NCBI GenBank assembly: GCA_937888365.1
Contig: CALBFA010000110.1
Coordinates: 1-38,940 of the forward strand
DNA from: an uncultured Fidelibacterota bacterium
GTDB taxonomy: Bacteria; Fidelibacterota; UBA8477; JABMPR01
Length of the DNA stretch: 38,940 bases
Direction of reading: 5' to 3'
Below the pieces are notes generated by a model. The model made no database searches. It worked only from the letters and a program-made list of their open reading frames with translations, and was not told the origin of the DNA. The first letter of the stretch is position 1. Each line of letters begins with the position of its first letter. Shown piece after piece: positions 1 through 8,139 of the stretch. The position numbers and the translations under genes were made by a program.

Positions 1-1
1 T

Positions 2-61
2 ATTTACAGACAAGTTAGAGTGATTTTGGACCTTTTTCAGCAGCGACTACTTAGAATTTAA
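2..61 (+). CDS. possible 3' end of an upstream CDS
   Basis: Frame 2 is open from the window edge to a TAA at 59-61 and would encode about 19 residues ending RLLRI. The other two forward frames close within 25 bases. There is too little sequence to recognise a family, and a 20-codon opening can occur by chance. It is listed only because it touches the edge. Confidence 0.15.
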   Translation: MYRQVRVILDLFQQRLLRI

Positions 62-106
62 ACGAGGTTAAACCTTCATTAAATGGACAAGATAATTGAG
101 GAGTGA

Positions 107-322
107 ATGATGAAAAGGTGTGTTAACATAATTATTCTGATACGAATAGGGTTGTTTGATACAAGCTCTGCTCAACGACCGCATACATTCATACAGACAG
201 CTCATAATGCTGAATATGGTTCTCCTATCAATGTGGCTGTGGTTTCTGACGGGACGGTGTTTATAGCAAATTTTTATGATGGCTACCAAGACAAGGTTTA
301 CAATTTGCATTCAAAAGAATAA
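107..322 (+). pseudogene. remnant of a secreted beta-propeller-repeat protein
   Basis: A 71-residue reading frame with a good ribosome site (GAGGAG, 98-103) ahead of ATGATG. The N-terminus (MMKRC...SSAQ) looks like a damaged signal peptide in which RIG interrupts the hydrophobic core. It is followed directly by a segment with the phrase VSDGTVFIANFYDG, which resembles one blade of the 'DGTVFLAN..DGLRAY' beta-propeller repeats common in secreted proteins of this bacterial group. The frame then stops after VYNLHSKE. A real propeller protein would need several such blades, so the simplest reading is an internally deleted relic. It could still be a small expressed secreted peptide because start and ribosome site are intact. 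The family resemblance is from memory, not from an alignment. Confidence 0.45.
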
Positions 323-350
323 GGCTTTAACTTGATTTGAGGAGAATCTT

Positions 351-752
351 ATGAAAAAAACGACATTATATATAAGTTTGTGTCTCACAGCATTGCTGGC
401 GGGATGTATCGACTCACCGAGTATTACCGGGTCAAATGATGTTACAGAATATACGACTGCTCAGTTTGAAGTGACTGAAATTATTGGCGAAACGACTCGA
501 CTGACGGCACGAGGAATCGTAGAAAATACAGGCACCACAACATATTACGCTGTTTGGTACATCGAAGGCGATTTCTATGCCGACAACACCTACGATTTTA
601 AATTAGGTGGAGATCGATATTCCTTTACATTTGCTTTAGAGCCAGGCGAAAAAACAGGCTGGGAGTTGGAATTCACATCATCCCTGTATACCGAAAGTGA
701 ATACCCTGATTTTGCCGTTAAAAACTTACGTGCATTTACGGATAGTAACTAG
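351..752 (+). CDS. small lipoprotein with FxLyD-like domain
   Basis: 133 residues. The ribosome site GGAG lies 6-9 bases before the ATG. Residues 1-18 form a lipoprotein signal peptide with lipobox LAGC (Cys19), so the protein should be lipidated and anchored in the outer or inner membrane. Residues about 38-128 form one beta-rich domain with the pattern G-V-N-G...TYYAVWYIEGDF...L-PGEKTGWELEF, which matches FxLyD-type immunoglobulin-like domains in many bacterial lipoproteins. No catalytic residues stand out, so a structural or binding role is likely. It sits 28 bases after the decayed propeller relic and 62 bases before a glycosyltransferase, with no clear operon link. Confidence 0.75.
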   Translation: MKKTTLYISLCLTALLAGCIDSPSITGSNDVTEYTTAQFEVTEIIGETTRLTARGIVENTGTTTYYAVWYIEGDFYADNTYDFKLGGDRYSFTFALEPGEKTGWELEFTSSLYTESEYPDFAVKNLRAFTDSN

Positions 753-814
753 GTTTGGAAATATGAACCTTCCAGTGAGCTATGATTCTCATGGCGTTTC
801 GATGTATTGAATAA

Positions 815-2002
815 ATGATTCTATCAAAATTCTCACAACTAGGGGAATGGGAAAAAGTAGTATTCATTGCTTTTTCGGCAATTATTATCATCCTTTTTGC
901 AGGTTTTTTAGGCGTCCATCTAGCTGAAAACAGTTTTGGTTATGGCGGTTCATTATTACCATCACCAAAAGAATTTGGTTCAGGCATCCAAACATGGCTT
1001 GTTCGGTGGGACGCAAGTTATTTCCAAAAAATTGCCCTCAATGGATATCAAGCTGATGGAATTGAAAGAGCTTTTTTTCCGCTTTATCCTCTGTTGTGTG
1101 GAATTTTAGCAAAATATACGATGCTTCCGGTATTATGGATTGGCTTCGCTATATCGGGGCTCTGTTTTATCGGCGCTTGTTTAGTTTTGTATAAACTCGT
1201 TAAATTTGAATATAATAACGATGAAGCGCTCTATAGTGTTTTTGTGATGTCTATCTTCCCCATGTCTTTCTACTTTGTGGCATTTTATCCAGAATCGATG
1301 TTCCTTCTTCTTTCCATTACGTCGGTGTATTTTGCGCTGCGAGGTCGGTTTATTTTGAGCGGTATAGCCATCGCCCTTGCGGGAGGAACGAGTCCCCTGG
1401 CTCCTATTTTAGCGATCCCTTATATTGTCGAATTTATATCTCAGCGAAAATTTTCAAATTCACGATGGATGCATTTCATAATAGGAGCACTTGTTGCACC
1501 AATGGGAATGCTGAGCTACTTGGCATTTATTGGCAATTATACTAACGTAATGAATGGATTAAATACCTACGCAACATTACAAGCATCCGAATGGTATCGC
1601 TCTTTTTCATGGCCGTGGATGACGCTATTTAATGGTTTAGAAGAAGTCCTCTCTGGTAGAAATATGCATATAGGTTGGTTTTATCAAGTGTCTTCCATTC
1701 AAAATACAACCTTCGTATTGGCGAGTGTCGCCATTTCAATATACGGCTGGTTTTATATACGAAAGAGCATTGCTATCTATTTCATTTCAGGATTGATTTT
1801 TTCCCTCGCGACATCGGGCCCCGACGGCAATGTACTTATGTCATTTCCTCGGCATATGGCAATTCTTTTCCCTGTTTATATCATCCTTTCAAGAGTATTA
1901 ATACGACTCAATTATACGAAGAGACTGATTTTTATAGGGACATCTATTTTATTTCTCATCTTTTATACTGCCTGGTTTAGCAGCGGAAGATGGGTAGCTT
2001 GA
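815..2002 (+). CDS. PIG-V-type mannosyltransferase family membrane protein
   Basis: 395 residues, about ten to eleven hydrophobic membrane segments. The first loop after TM1 carries VRWDASYFQKIALNGY (Arg64-Trp65-Asp66) and then FFPLYPLL. This is the signature layout of bacterial members of the PIG-V / GPI mannosyltransferase 2 family, GT-C enzymes that use a polyprenyl-phosphate sugar and whose loop-1 Asp is catalytic. The acceptor is unknown. The start ATG at 815 has no good ribosome site, but no better start fits because TM1 begins soon after. It stands alone between a lipoprotein gene and another lipoprotein gene, so a role in glycosylating an envelope component is plausible but inferred. 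Confidence 0.75.
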   Translation: MILSKFSQLGEWEKVVFIAFSAIIIILFAGFLGVHLAENSFGYGGSLLPSPKEFGSGIQTWLVRWDASYFQKIALNGYQADGIERAFFPLYPLLCGILAKYTMLPVLWIGFAISGLCFIGACLVLYKLVKFEYNNDEALYSVFVMSIFPMSFYFVAFYPESMFLLLSITSVYFALRGRFILSGIAIALAGGTSPLAPILAIPYIVEFISQRKFSNSRWMHFIIGALVAPMGMLSYLAFIGNYTNVMNGLNTYATLQASEWYRSFSWPWMTLFNGLEEVLSGRNMHIGWFYQVSSIQNTTFVLASVAISIYGWFYIRKSIAIYFISGLIFSLATSGPDGNVLMSFPRHMAILFPVYIILSRVLIRLNYTKRLIFIGTSILFLIFYTAWFSSGRWVA

Positions 2003-2107
2003 TTGCTCAGCCATATTTTTAAAACTTTTGAAAAACTCATTGGGAGAAATTAAGTCCCGAGAGACCTGTCGAAGCATTTTCTTGGGAGGAAAAGTGTTGA
2101 GGTAATA

Positions 2108-3034
2108 TTGAGACTCGGTCTATATTCAAAGCAATCGATAATGACTATGAACTGGCATCAAACCATCAAAATTACGCTACTTTCCCTTTTTACATTGGTG
2201 GCTTGCGAAGAAACGATTCATAGGCCCATCGACGAAAACCCATTGTCATTTCGCATTAACGATAGACAAGCGTCGGCTCTCAACGGATCGGCTTTTGCCA
2301 CTTCGATCCAAACGTTTGATCTTGAAACGCGGGAGGAAGCCATCTTTAACGAAATCAAAAACGGCAATATTCCTGCTTTTCTAATACAAGAATTAATCCC
2401 CGTCAAATTTAGCGAAAATATTGACGACAGCCTTTATAACGTAACGATTTATGTGATGCCTGACTATCTTGCAATTGGTGAAAATAGTGACTATTTTTTG
2501 ATGCCTATGACACCCATCCTTGCCCAAAAAGTAATGGATGAAATAGGTGGTATTTTGCCCACACGAAAAATGGTGGATTTAATCTGGTCTGCTGCTTCTG
2601 TAAAATTATCGCCGAATCCCATCCCGCCAAGCGATGCGATGATTACCATGCCGGTTTTTAGCCAACACAACATGATGGTTCTTAATCAGCGAAATGCCTT
2701 CATAGACGATTATCCCTTAGGTTCCCTGGTTTCGGGACACAAAAAAGACGTAATCCTTTCCAATCGTATTGCCGAAAATTTAAATAAAGTCGTTATTTAT
2801 GGATGGCATTATACGACAGGCGTTCCGATTCAACCACTTTTTAGTGGTCATGTAAATTGGTATGCCGATTATAGCCATGGCATTCGAGGGGTATTGGCGC
2901 AATGTGACATTAATAACGAAAATATTGCTGTTTCAGATGTCTTACACAATCCCTATTTGTATCGATTATTAAGTGACGAAAACGCTCCCATGGAAATCAC
3001 ATATTATGATACAGCTGTATCGAATTACCCATAG
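2108..3034 (+). CDS. conserved lipoprotein of unknown function with YGWH motif
   Basis: 308 residues if started at TTG 2108, which has GAGGT (2098-2102) just upstream. ATG codons at 2141 and 2147 are alternatives and would give a more usual 20-22-residue signal. The signal ends in LVAC, a lipobox, so this is an exported lipoprotein. The rest is a mixed alpha/beta domain without a named fold that I can identify. Near residues 228-261 is a conserved-looking block rich in His, Asp and aromatic residues: VVIYGWHYTTGVPIQPL, then GHVNWYADYSHGIRG. I have seen similar blocks in uncharacterised secreted proteins, and the cluster H..H..D..H looks like a possible active site. The next gene follows closely and may be cotranscribed. 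Confidence 0.7.
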   Translation: MRLGLYSKQSIMTMNWHQTIKITLLSLFTLVACEETIHRPIDENPLSFRINDRQASALNGSAFATSIQTFDLETREEAIFNEIKNGNIPAFLIQELIPVKFSENIDDSLYNVTIYVMPDYLAIGENSDYFLMPMTPILAQKVMDEIGGILPTRKMVDLIWSAASVKLSPNPIPPSDAMITMPVFSQHNMMVLNQRNAFIDDYPLGSLVSGHKKDVILSNRIAENLNKVVIYGWHYTTGVPIQPLFSGHVNWYADYSHGIRGVLAQCDINNENIAVSDVLHNPYLYRLLSDENAPMEITYYDTAVSNYP

Positions 3035-3057
3035 GAATTTTGAGAATTGCATATTTC

Positions 3058-3540
3058 ATGAAATCCCTTATAGAAAAATTTTACCAAGCATTTAGCGAAT
3101 TAGATAGCGAAACTATGATTGCCTGTTATCACGATGATATACAATTTGAAGACCCAGCATTTGGCATCCTAAAGAGTGATAAAGCGAAAAATTTGTGGCG
3201 AATGCTTTGTCAAAACCAGAAAAATGCACAATTCAGAATTGAATTTTCGGACATCCGATGCGATGAGATTAAAGGTCAAGCTCATTGGGAAGCCCATTAC
3301 ATTTTTCCAGCGACAGGGCGTAAAATTCACAATCGAATTGATGCAACTTTCGAATTTAAAGACGGCAAAATAATCCATCACATTGATAGGTTTAATCTAT
3401 ACACATGGGCGAGACAAACACTGGGATTAAGTGGCTACCTCTTGGGTTGGACATCTATGTTTAAGTCGCGACTGAATCTCCAAACAGCGAAAATGCTTTC
3501 GAGGTTCGAAGAAAAACAAAACGGCCCATTTGTGGAATAA
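3058..3540 (+). CDS. SnoaL/NTF2-like protein
   Basis: 160 residues from ATG 3058. An in-frame TTG at 3040 would add six residues. The opening KSLIEKFYQAFSELDSETMIACYHDDIQFEDPAF is the classic start of SnoaL-like polyketide-cyclase/NTF2-fold proteins: two helices, then a strand with Asp/His lining the pocket. Residues 60-125 supply the beta-sheet, and the C-terminal 40 residues extend beyond the usual domain. Members bind small hydrophobic ligands or act as simple hydratases or isomerases, and the ligand cannot be told from sequence. The start lies 24 bases after the lipoprotein stop, so the two are probably in one transcript. Confidence 0.75.
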   Translation: MKSLIEKFYQAFSELDSETMIACYHDDIQFEDPAFGILKSDKAKNLWRMLCQNQKNAQFRIEFSDIRCDEIKGQAHWEAHYIFPATGRKIHNRIDATFEFKDGKIIHHIDRFNLYTWARQTLGLSGYLLGWTSMFKSRLNLQTAKMLSRFEEKQNGPFVE

Positions 3541-3881
3541 CATTAAAAGAATTATATACCTTCATTAACTTTTTTTCAATTTTAAATATTAGTTGTGTAT
3601 TGTGGTTTTTTTGTTTTGTATATTCACCATTATGCGCAGAGACATTAAAACAATCATACTATTTATCCACACTGAAAATAATGGTTTCAGAACAGCTATT
3701 TAGTTGCGTTTTTTTGAGCGGTAATTTCAACGTAAAGTAAATATATTATGATAGTTGGAGGCAGGGAAGCTTATTGATATGAGTGTATACTCCCAGAATG
3801 GGGGAAATATTTTTTTATGGGTTCGAGAGACTTTCGGCCTGCTTTATAATCACACTTTAATGAATTATTTTTGGAGTTAAA
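3541..3881 (+). other. intergenic region with a possible promoter
   Basis: 341 bases without a gene. It is AT-rich. The only signals I can point to are a TATAAT box at 3845-3850, 32 bases before the TTG start of the next gene, with only a poor -35 match (TTCGAG, 3822-3827), and a short imperfect C/G hairpin followed by a T run near 3790-3817. I see no RNA gene or repeat in it. Confidence 0.35.
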
Positions 3882-5810
3882 TTGGCAAAAAACACAGAAG
3901 CTCAACTTAAAAAGGAGCCCCCTAGCCGACCCGCGAAAACAATGGGCCCCGTTGACAATCTTGAACAACACTTGCATCCTGAATGGTGGAAAAGAATATT
4001 TAATGCCATTTATCTCAAAACCGATGCAGATGTCGTAGAAGATGATGTCATTACAAAAAATGAAATTGAATTATTTAAAACGATTCTTGGTCTAAAAAAT
4101 GGTGATTCCCTCCTCGATCTCGCATGTGGTCAGGGTCGTCACCTTATCGAATTAGGCCAGTGCGGTGAATTTAATCTTTTCGGCATTGACCGGTCTCGTT
4201 ACCTTATTCAACGCGGAAAAAGTGCCTCGCGAAAAAAAGGGCTTTCTATCAATTTTAAAGAAGGTGATGCCCGTAAACTTCCTTACAGTACCGACACGTT
4301 TGACTTTGTAACGATTCTTGGGAATAGTTTTGGTTACTTTGAAACATCCGAAGACGACCTGAAAATTTTAAAAGAAGTCTTTAGAATTCTAAAACCCAAC
4401 GGAAAATTATTAATGGATGTAGCCGATGGTGCATTTTTAAGAGATAATTTTACGGCGAGAAGCTGGGAATGGATTGATAAAAAATACTTTGTCTGTCGGG
4501 AACGCTCTCTTGCGTCGGATAACGAAAGACTCATTTCACGAGAGGTTGTCACTCATACAGAAAAGGGTGTTGTGGTCGATCAGTTTTATGCCGAACGACT
4601 TTACACCAAAGAAATTTTGGCCCAATTAATTGAGAATGTCGGCTTTAAAAATACAGAGTCCCATGGAAATCTTGCCGTCGACTCAATACGCAATCAAGAT
4701 TTAGGCATGATGGCGAATCGCTTTATTTTAACGACCTCCGCTGTAAAAGAATGGACGCCGAAAAAAAGTAAAAAGGCCATCAAGAATGTCGTTGTTATAT
4801 TAGGTGACCCAAAGCTAAAAGACATCATAAAACCTGATGCGAAATTTGACTCGGATGATTTCGAAACCATCGAAAAATTGAGAATTGCATTGAGCAAATT
4901 AGACAATTATAAGTTTAGCTATATTAATAATCATAGTACCGTTATCACGGATTTGCAGAAGCTGAAAGGCAAGGTTGATTTGGTTTTTAATCTATGTGAT
5001 GAAGGATTCGAAAATGACGCTAAAAAAGAATTGCACGTTCCGTCACTTTTGGAGATCATGCGGTTTCCTTATACGGGATCAAACCCGCAAACCCTTGCTT
5101 ATTGTTATGATAAATCGTTGATACGCGGAATCGCAACGGAAATTGGTGTCCCTGTCGCGGACGCATTTGTTATCACCGCTGAAGAGAATCTCTATGAACT
5201 CAATATTCCGTTCCCTGTTATTGCAAAACCGAATTTTGGCGATTCAAGTTTCGGCATTACACAAAAAAATGTCGCATATAGTATTGAAGAGCTCGCAAAT
5301 GCGATCCTTCAAATTCGAACACAATTTGACTATAATAATCCGATTTTAGTTGAAGAGTTTCTAACAGGTGCCGAAATATCTGTTGGCATAATTGGCAACT
5401 CAGACAATTATACGGTTCTACCTATTATTGAAGAAGATTACTCAGAATTGCCCGAAGGATTGCCTAAAATTTGCGGATATGAAGCGAAATGGATGACGGA
5501 TTCACCATACATGCAAACGCTGCGATCGATTCGGGCTTCGCTACCTCAAGCTGTCGAGCAGGAAGTTATAAATCATAGTCTAAAACTATTTAGACGCTTG
5601 GACTGCAAAGATTACTGTCGATTTGATTGGCGTCTCAATAGCCAAGGCGAGCCAAAATTGCTCGAAGTGAATCCTAACCCGGGATGGTGTTGGGACGGAC
5701 ATTTGGCCAAAATGAGCAGCCATGGCGGAATGGATTATTCTCAAATGCTCAACGCAATATTGTGTGCGGCTGAATTAAGAAATAACCCCGTTGGAGGAAA
5801 CGCTAACTAA
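3882..5810 (+). CDS. fusion of class I SAM methyltransferase and D-Ala-D-Ala-ligase-like ATP-grasp enzyme
   Basis: 642 residues from a TTG start with GGAG at 3873-3876. Residues about 40-295 are a Rossmann methyltransferase: motif I LLDLACGQG (Asp79, Gly83, Gly85), an acidic residue after GIDRS, and the post-motif stretch RILKPNGKLLMDV. Residues about 303-635 are an ATP-grasp ligase of the Ddl type, with VVVILGDP at the first strand, YTGSNPQTLAYCYDKSL, the nucleotide loop FPVIAKPNFGDSSFGI, ILVEEFLTGAEISVGI, and the metal-binding LLEVNPNPGW. Both halves look intact. ATP-grasp ligases of this group join a carboxylate to an amine through an acyl phosphate. The fused methyltransferase may modify the same substrate or product. 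The gene stands alone with no biosynthetic neighbours, so the product is unknown. Confidence 0.85.
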   Translation: MAKNTEAQLKKEPPSRPAKTMGPVDNLEQHLHPEWWKRIFNAIYLKTDADVVEDDVITKNEIELFKTILGLKNGDSLLDLACGQGRHLIELGQCGEFNLFGIDRSRYLIQRGKSASRKKGLSINFKEGDARKLPYSTDTFDFVTILGNSFGYFETSEDDLKILKEVFRILKPNGKLLMDVADGAFLRDNFTARSWEWIDKKYFVCRERSLASDNERLISREVVTHTEKGVVVDQFYAERLYTKEILAQLIENVGFKNTESHGNLAVDSIRNQDLGMMANRFILTTSAVKEWTPKKSKKAIKNVVVILGDPKLKDIIKPDAKFDSDDFETIEKLRIALSKLDNYKFSYINNHSTVITDLQKLKGKVDLVFNLCDEGFENDAKKELHVPSLLEIMRFPYTGSNPQTLAYCYDKSLIRGIATEIGVPVADAFVITAEENLYELNIPFPVIAKPNFGDSSFGITQKNVAYSIEELANAILQIRTQFDYNNPILVEEFLTGAEISVGIIGNSDNYTVLPIIEEDYSELPEGLPKICGYEAKWMTDSPYMQTLRSIRASLPQAVEQEVINHSLKLFRRLDCKDYCRFDWRLNSQGEPKLLEVNPNPGWCWDGHLAKMSSHGGMDYSQMLNAILCAAELRNNPVGGNAN

Positions 5811-5815
5811 GCTGG

Positions 5816-5842
5816 AAACGAGGAATCATATTTATTCCGTTT
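5816..5842 (+). terminator. weak hairpin after the methyltransferase/ATP-grasp gene
   Basis: An imperfect stem: AAAC and GGAAT (separated by a GA bulge) pair with ATTCC and GTTT around a 7-base loop. No clear T run follows, so this may be a weak or Rho-assisted end or a chance hairpin. The next gene begins 198 bases after the stop. Confidence 0.25.
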
Positions 5843-6007
5843 GGGCTCAGGGTCTTTTGGGCTCCTATTCTCTTATAGAATAAGATGACTCCTCTTTGTT
5901 TATCCAAAATATAATTTTTCGAGCTTTGCATAAAAATAGAATATTTGAAAAATAACACCGTAAATTTTCATACTTGTATCCTCATGATTCTTATCTAGCT
6001 TCAAACC

Positions 6008-6835
6008 ATGAGACTCTATGTATTTACTAAACAAGACGCTTTTCTCATTACCATATTTTCCCTTATAGCCGGGCTTTTATTCGGGACGTATCTTCAAGGG
6101 TTTTTTGCCAAAATCAACGATTCACAAACGCTCCAACTTTTAGCAATGGCAATCGGAGAGGCTTTAATTCTTGGTCCTTTGATGCTTGTAATGAACATCA
6201 AAAAAGTAAAGTTTCATCATATTCTTCCCCTAAAAAAACTCAATCTCCAAACATGGGGGATGGTGTTTCTCATGGCAATTGGCGTCTTAGCCCTCCAAGA
6301 AGTTATCGCAAAATCGACGGTTGATTACTTTCAAATCCCGGAGTTTCTTAAGGGCATCAATGATTCCGTCATGTGGGAATCGCCCCTTCAATACATTTTA
6401 GTTATTTTCGGAGGCGTTATTTTTGCCTCAATTACGGAAGAATTTCTTTTCCGCGGTGTTTTGCAGCAATCCATAACGGCCAATCATCAATCACTTATCC
6501 CTGGTATTGTTGTCCCAGCCGTTGTCTTTTCGCTTTTTCATGCGGCCTATCTTTTTTACATCCCAGCCGTCATAGAAATTGTTCTAATTTCCCTTATTTT
6601 AGGGTATGTCGTCGCGAAAACGGGCAATATTCTTGCCTCAATTTTAATACATAGTATCAACAATTTTTCAGGTATCACTTTTCTGGGGCTTTACGGTGAT
6701 GACTTTTACATATTTTTTCCCGAATCGGGCTTCCCTTGGATGGCTTTATTCGGGATGATTGCTCTCGCCATTTCCCTTTACTATTTAGTGGGGAGAAAAA
6801 GTTTTATTCCTGATGAAGAAAACATCATTGAGTAA
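6008..6835 (+). CDS. CPBP family intramembrane metalloprotease
   Basis: 275 residues with about seven membrane segments. The core of the CAAX-protease/bacteriocin-processing (Abi) family is complete: motif 1 TEEFLFRG (Glu144, Glu145, Arg149), motif 2 FSLFHAAY (His178), and motif 3 HSINN (His215, Asn219). These residues form the metal-independent or metal-assisted glutamyl active site inside the membrane. Substrates of bacterial members are mostly unknown; some confer bacteriocin immunity. There is no peptide or bacteriocin gene next to it. The crcB gene starts within 10 bases of its stop, so the two are cotranscribed, though no functional link is evident. Confidence 0.88.
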   Translation: MRLYVFTKQDAFLITIFSLIAGLLFGTYLQGFFAKINDSQTLQLLAMAIGEALILGPLMLVMNIKKVKFHHILPLKKLNLQTWGMVFLMAIGVLALQEVIAKSTVDYFQIPEFLKGINDSVMWESPLQYILVIFGGVIFASITEEFLFRGVLQQSITANHQSLIPGIVVPAVVFSLFHAAYLFYIPAVIEIVLISLILGYVVAKTGNILASILIHSINNFSGITFLGLYGDDFYIFFPESGFPWMALFGMIALAISLYYLVGRKSFIPDEENIIE

Positions 6836-6844
6836 ATTATTGTG

Positions 6845-7231
6845 ATGTCTCTAAAACTCCCGATTTGGTTATGGATAGGGTTTGGCGGTTTCTTAGGCGC
6901 TATCGCACGCTATACTCTCGGCAGTATTTTGAATCAAATGCATACTAAAATCCCATTTGGGACGCTCGGCGTTAATGTAATAGGTTCGTTTCTCGTCGGC
7001 GTCTTTACCTTTGTTTTACTCACAAAAACACATCTTCCCAATGAGCTTCGTTTTTTTCTAATCGTTGGTTTCTTAGGCGCATTTACGACTTTTTCTACAT
7101 TTAGTTTGGAAACGTATGCCCTCTATCAATCGGGTCAATTAATCACTTCGGCACTCAACATTTTTCTCAATACGACGCTCTCCATTTTAGGCGTCATAAT
7201 TGGAATGTATCTTAGTAAATTGCTCATTTAG
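6845..7231 (+). CDS. crcB: fluoride ion channel CrcB/Fluc
   Basis: 128 residues from ATG 6845. A GTG at 6842 is in frame and equally possible, because neither has a good ribosome site. Four membrane segments and the family motifs are all visible: GGFLGAIARY near the N-terminus, FGTLGVNVIGSFLVG with the pore Asn, and the Phe-box segment GFLGAFTTFSTFSLE. The length is typical. Fluc channels work as antiparallel dimers that export fluoride and protect phosphatases and enolase. No fluoride riboswitch is apparent upstream of this gene or of the preceding protease gene, so expression may be constitutive. Confidence 0.93.
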   Translation: MSLKLPIWLWIGFGGFLGAIARYTLGSILNQMHTKIPFGTLGVNVIGSFLVGVFTFVLLTKTHLPNELRFFLIVGFLGAFTTFSTFSLETYALYQSGQLITSALNIFLNTTLSILGVIIGMYLSKLLI

Positions 7232-7266
7232 CACTTATTACACACAACATCATTATGAGGTGATGC

Positions 7267-8139
7267 ATGATAACATCTTTTCGCCAACTTGAATCCAAGA
7301 TTAAGCAACAAACGAAAAAGACCATTGTTTTAGTCAACGCGACCGATGCCGTTATGATTGACGCCGCTAAAATGGCTGTGGAAAAAGGCTTGGCAAATTT
7401 CATTTTAGTCGGGAATAAAGACATCATCGAAAACCTTTTAGAACAAAGCAATTCTCGAGAAATGTTTGAGATTTTTCCTTCGGACAATCCAGCATTCGAT
7501 GCGGTTTCCCTTGTTCGTCAAGACGATAATCGCATTCTTATGAAAGGCAACATCCCAACTGGGACACTCTTAAAAGCAGTTTTAAATCGTGATACTGGCT
7601 TAAGACAAGGTGCACTTCTCAGCCATGTTGCCGTTATTGAATCGCCCCAATATCCAAGGCTGCTATTCGTGAGCGATGGCGGTATTAATATCAGTTTTGA
7701 CAAAGATTCTATGGTAGGAATTGTGCAAAATGCATCTGACTATGTAAGTCGGTTTGGCATTACAAATCCTGCAATCGGTATGATGGCTTTAGTCGAGGAA
7801 GTTAATCCGAAAATTCCTGAAACCGTCCTTGCTGCCGAGGTCGCTCATGCACTTCAGGATTCCTATTTAATCGAAGGTCCTATTGCATTAGACGTTGCTT
7901 TGTCTTCGGATGCAGCCGTGCATAAAGGCATCACATCAAAAATAGCCGGAAAAACGGATATTCTCATTATGCCCAATACGACGGCTGCGAACCATTTGGT
8001 AAAAGGACTTGGCGCTATTGGATCCTGCCTTGTCGGGGGTGTAATCGTTGGTGCAACGGTTCCCATTATTCTTTTAAGTCGTTCCGATGATGCAGAAACA
8101 AAATTGCGTTCGATTCTCCTGGGTCTCATTAAAGCTTAA
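7267..8139 (+). CDS. phosphate acetyl/butyryltransferase family protein
   Basis: 290 residues with a strong ribosome site (GAGGTGAT) before the ATG. The length and sequence fit the PTA_PTB family, nearer to phosphate butyryltransferase than to long Pta. Recognisable parts are the N-terminal strand KTIVLVNATDAVMIDAAKMAVEKG, the middle motif RLLFVSDGGINISFD, and the C-terminal IEGPIALDVALSSDAA and GKTDILIMPNTTAANHLVKGL, which bind the phosphate and CoA. The enzyme swaps an acyl group between CoA and phosphate. No acetate or butyrate kinase gene is nearby; instead an MFS transporter overlaps its stop. Exact acyl specificity is not decided by the sequence alone. Confidence 0.85.
   Translation: MITSFRQLESKIKQQTKKTIVLVNATDAVMIDAAKMAVEKGLANFILVGNKDIIENLLEQSNSREMFEIFPSDNPAFDAVSLVRQDDNRILMKGNIPTGTLLKAVLNRDTGLRQGALLSHVAVIESPQYPRLLFVSDGGINISFDKDSMVGIVQNASDYVSRFGITNPAIGMMALVEEVNPKIPETVLAAEVAHALQDSYLIEGPIALDVALSSDAAVHKGITSKIAGKTDILIMPNTTAANHLVKGLGAIGSCLVGGVIVGATVPIILLSRSDDAETKLRSILLGLIKA

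Noticed and set aside
5811-6844. Fluoride riboswitch for crcB
   Set aside because: I looked for the conserved crcB-motif (GGNGATGG...CTGATGGC pattern) before the protease gene and before crcB and found none.
6008-7231. Bacteriocin immunity role for the CPBP protease
   Set aside because: No precursor peptide, transporter or modification gene lies nearby. The only linked gene is the fluoride channel.
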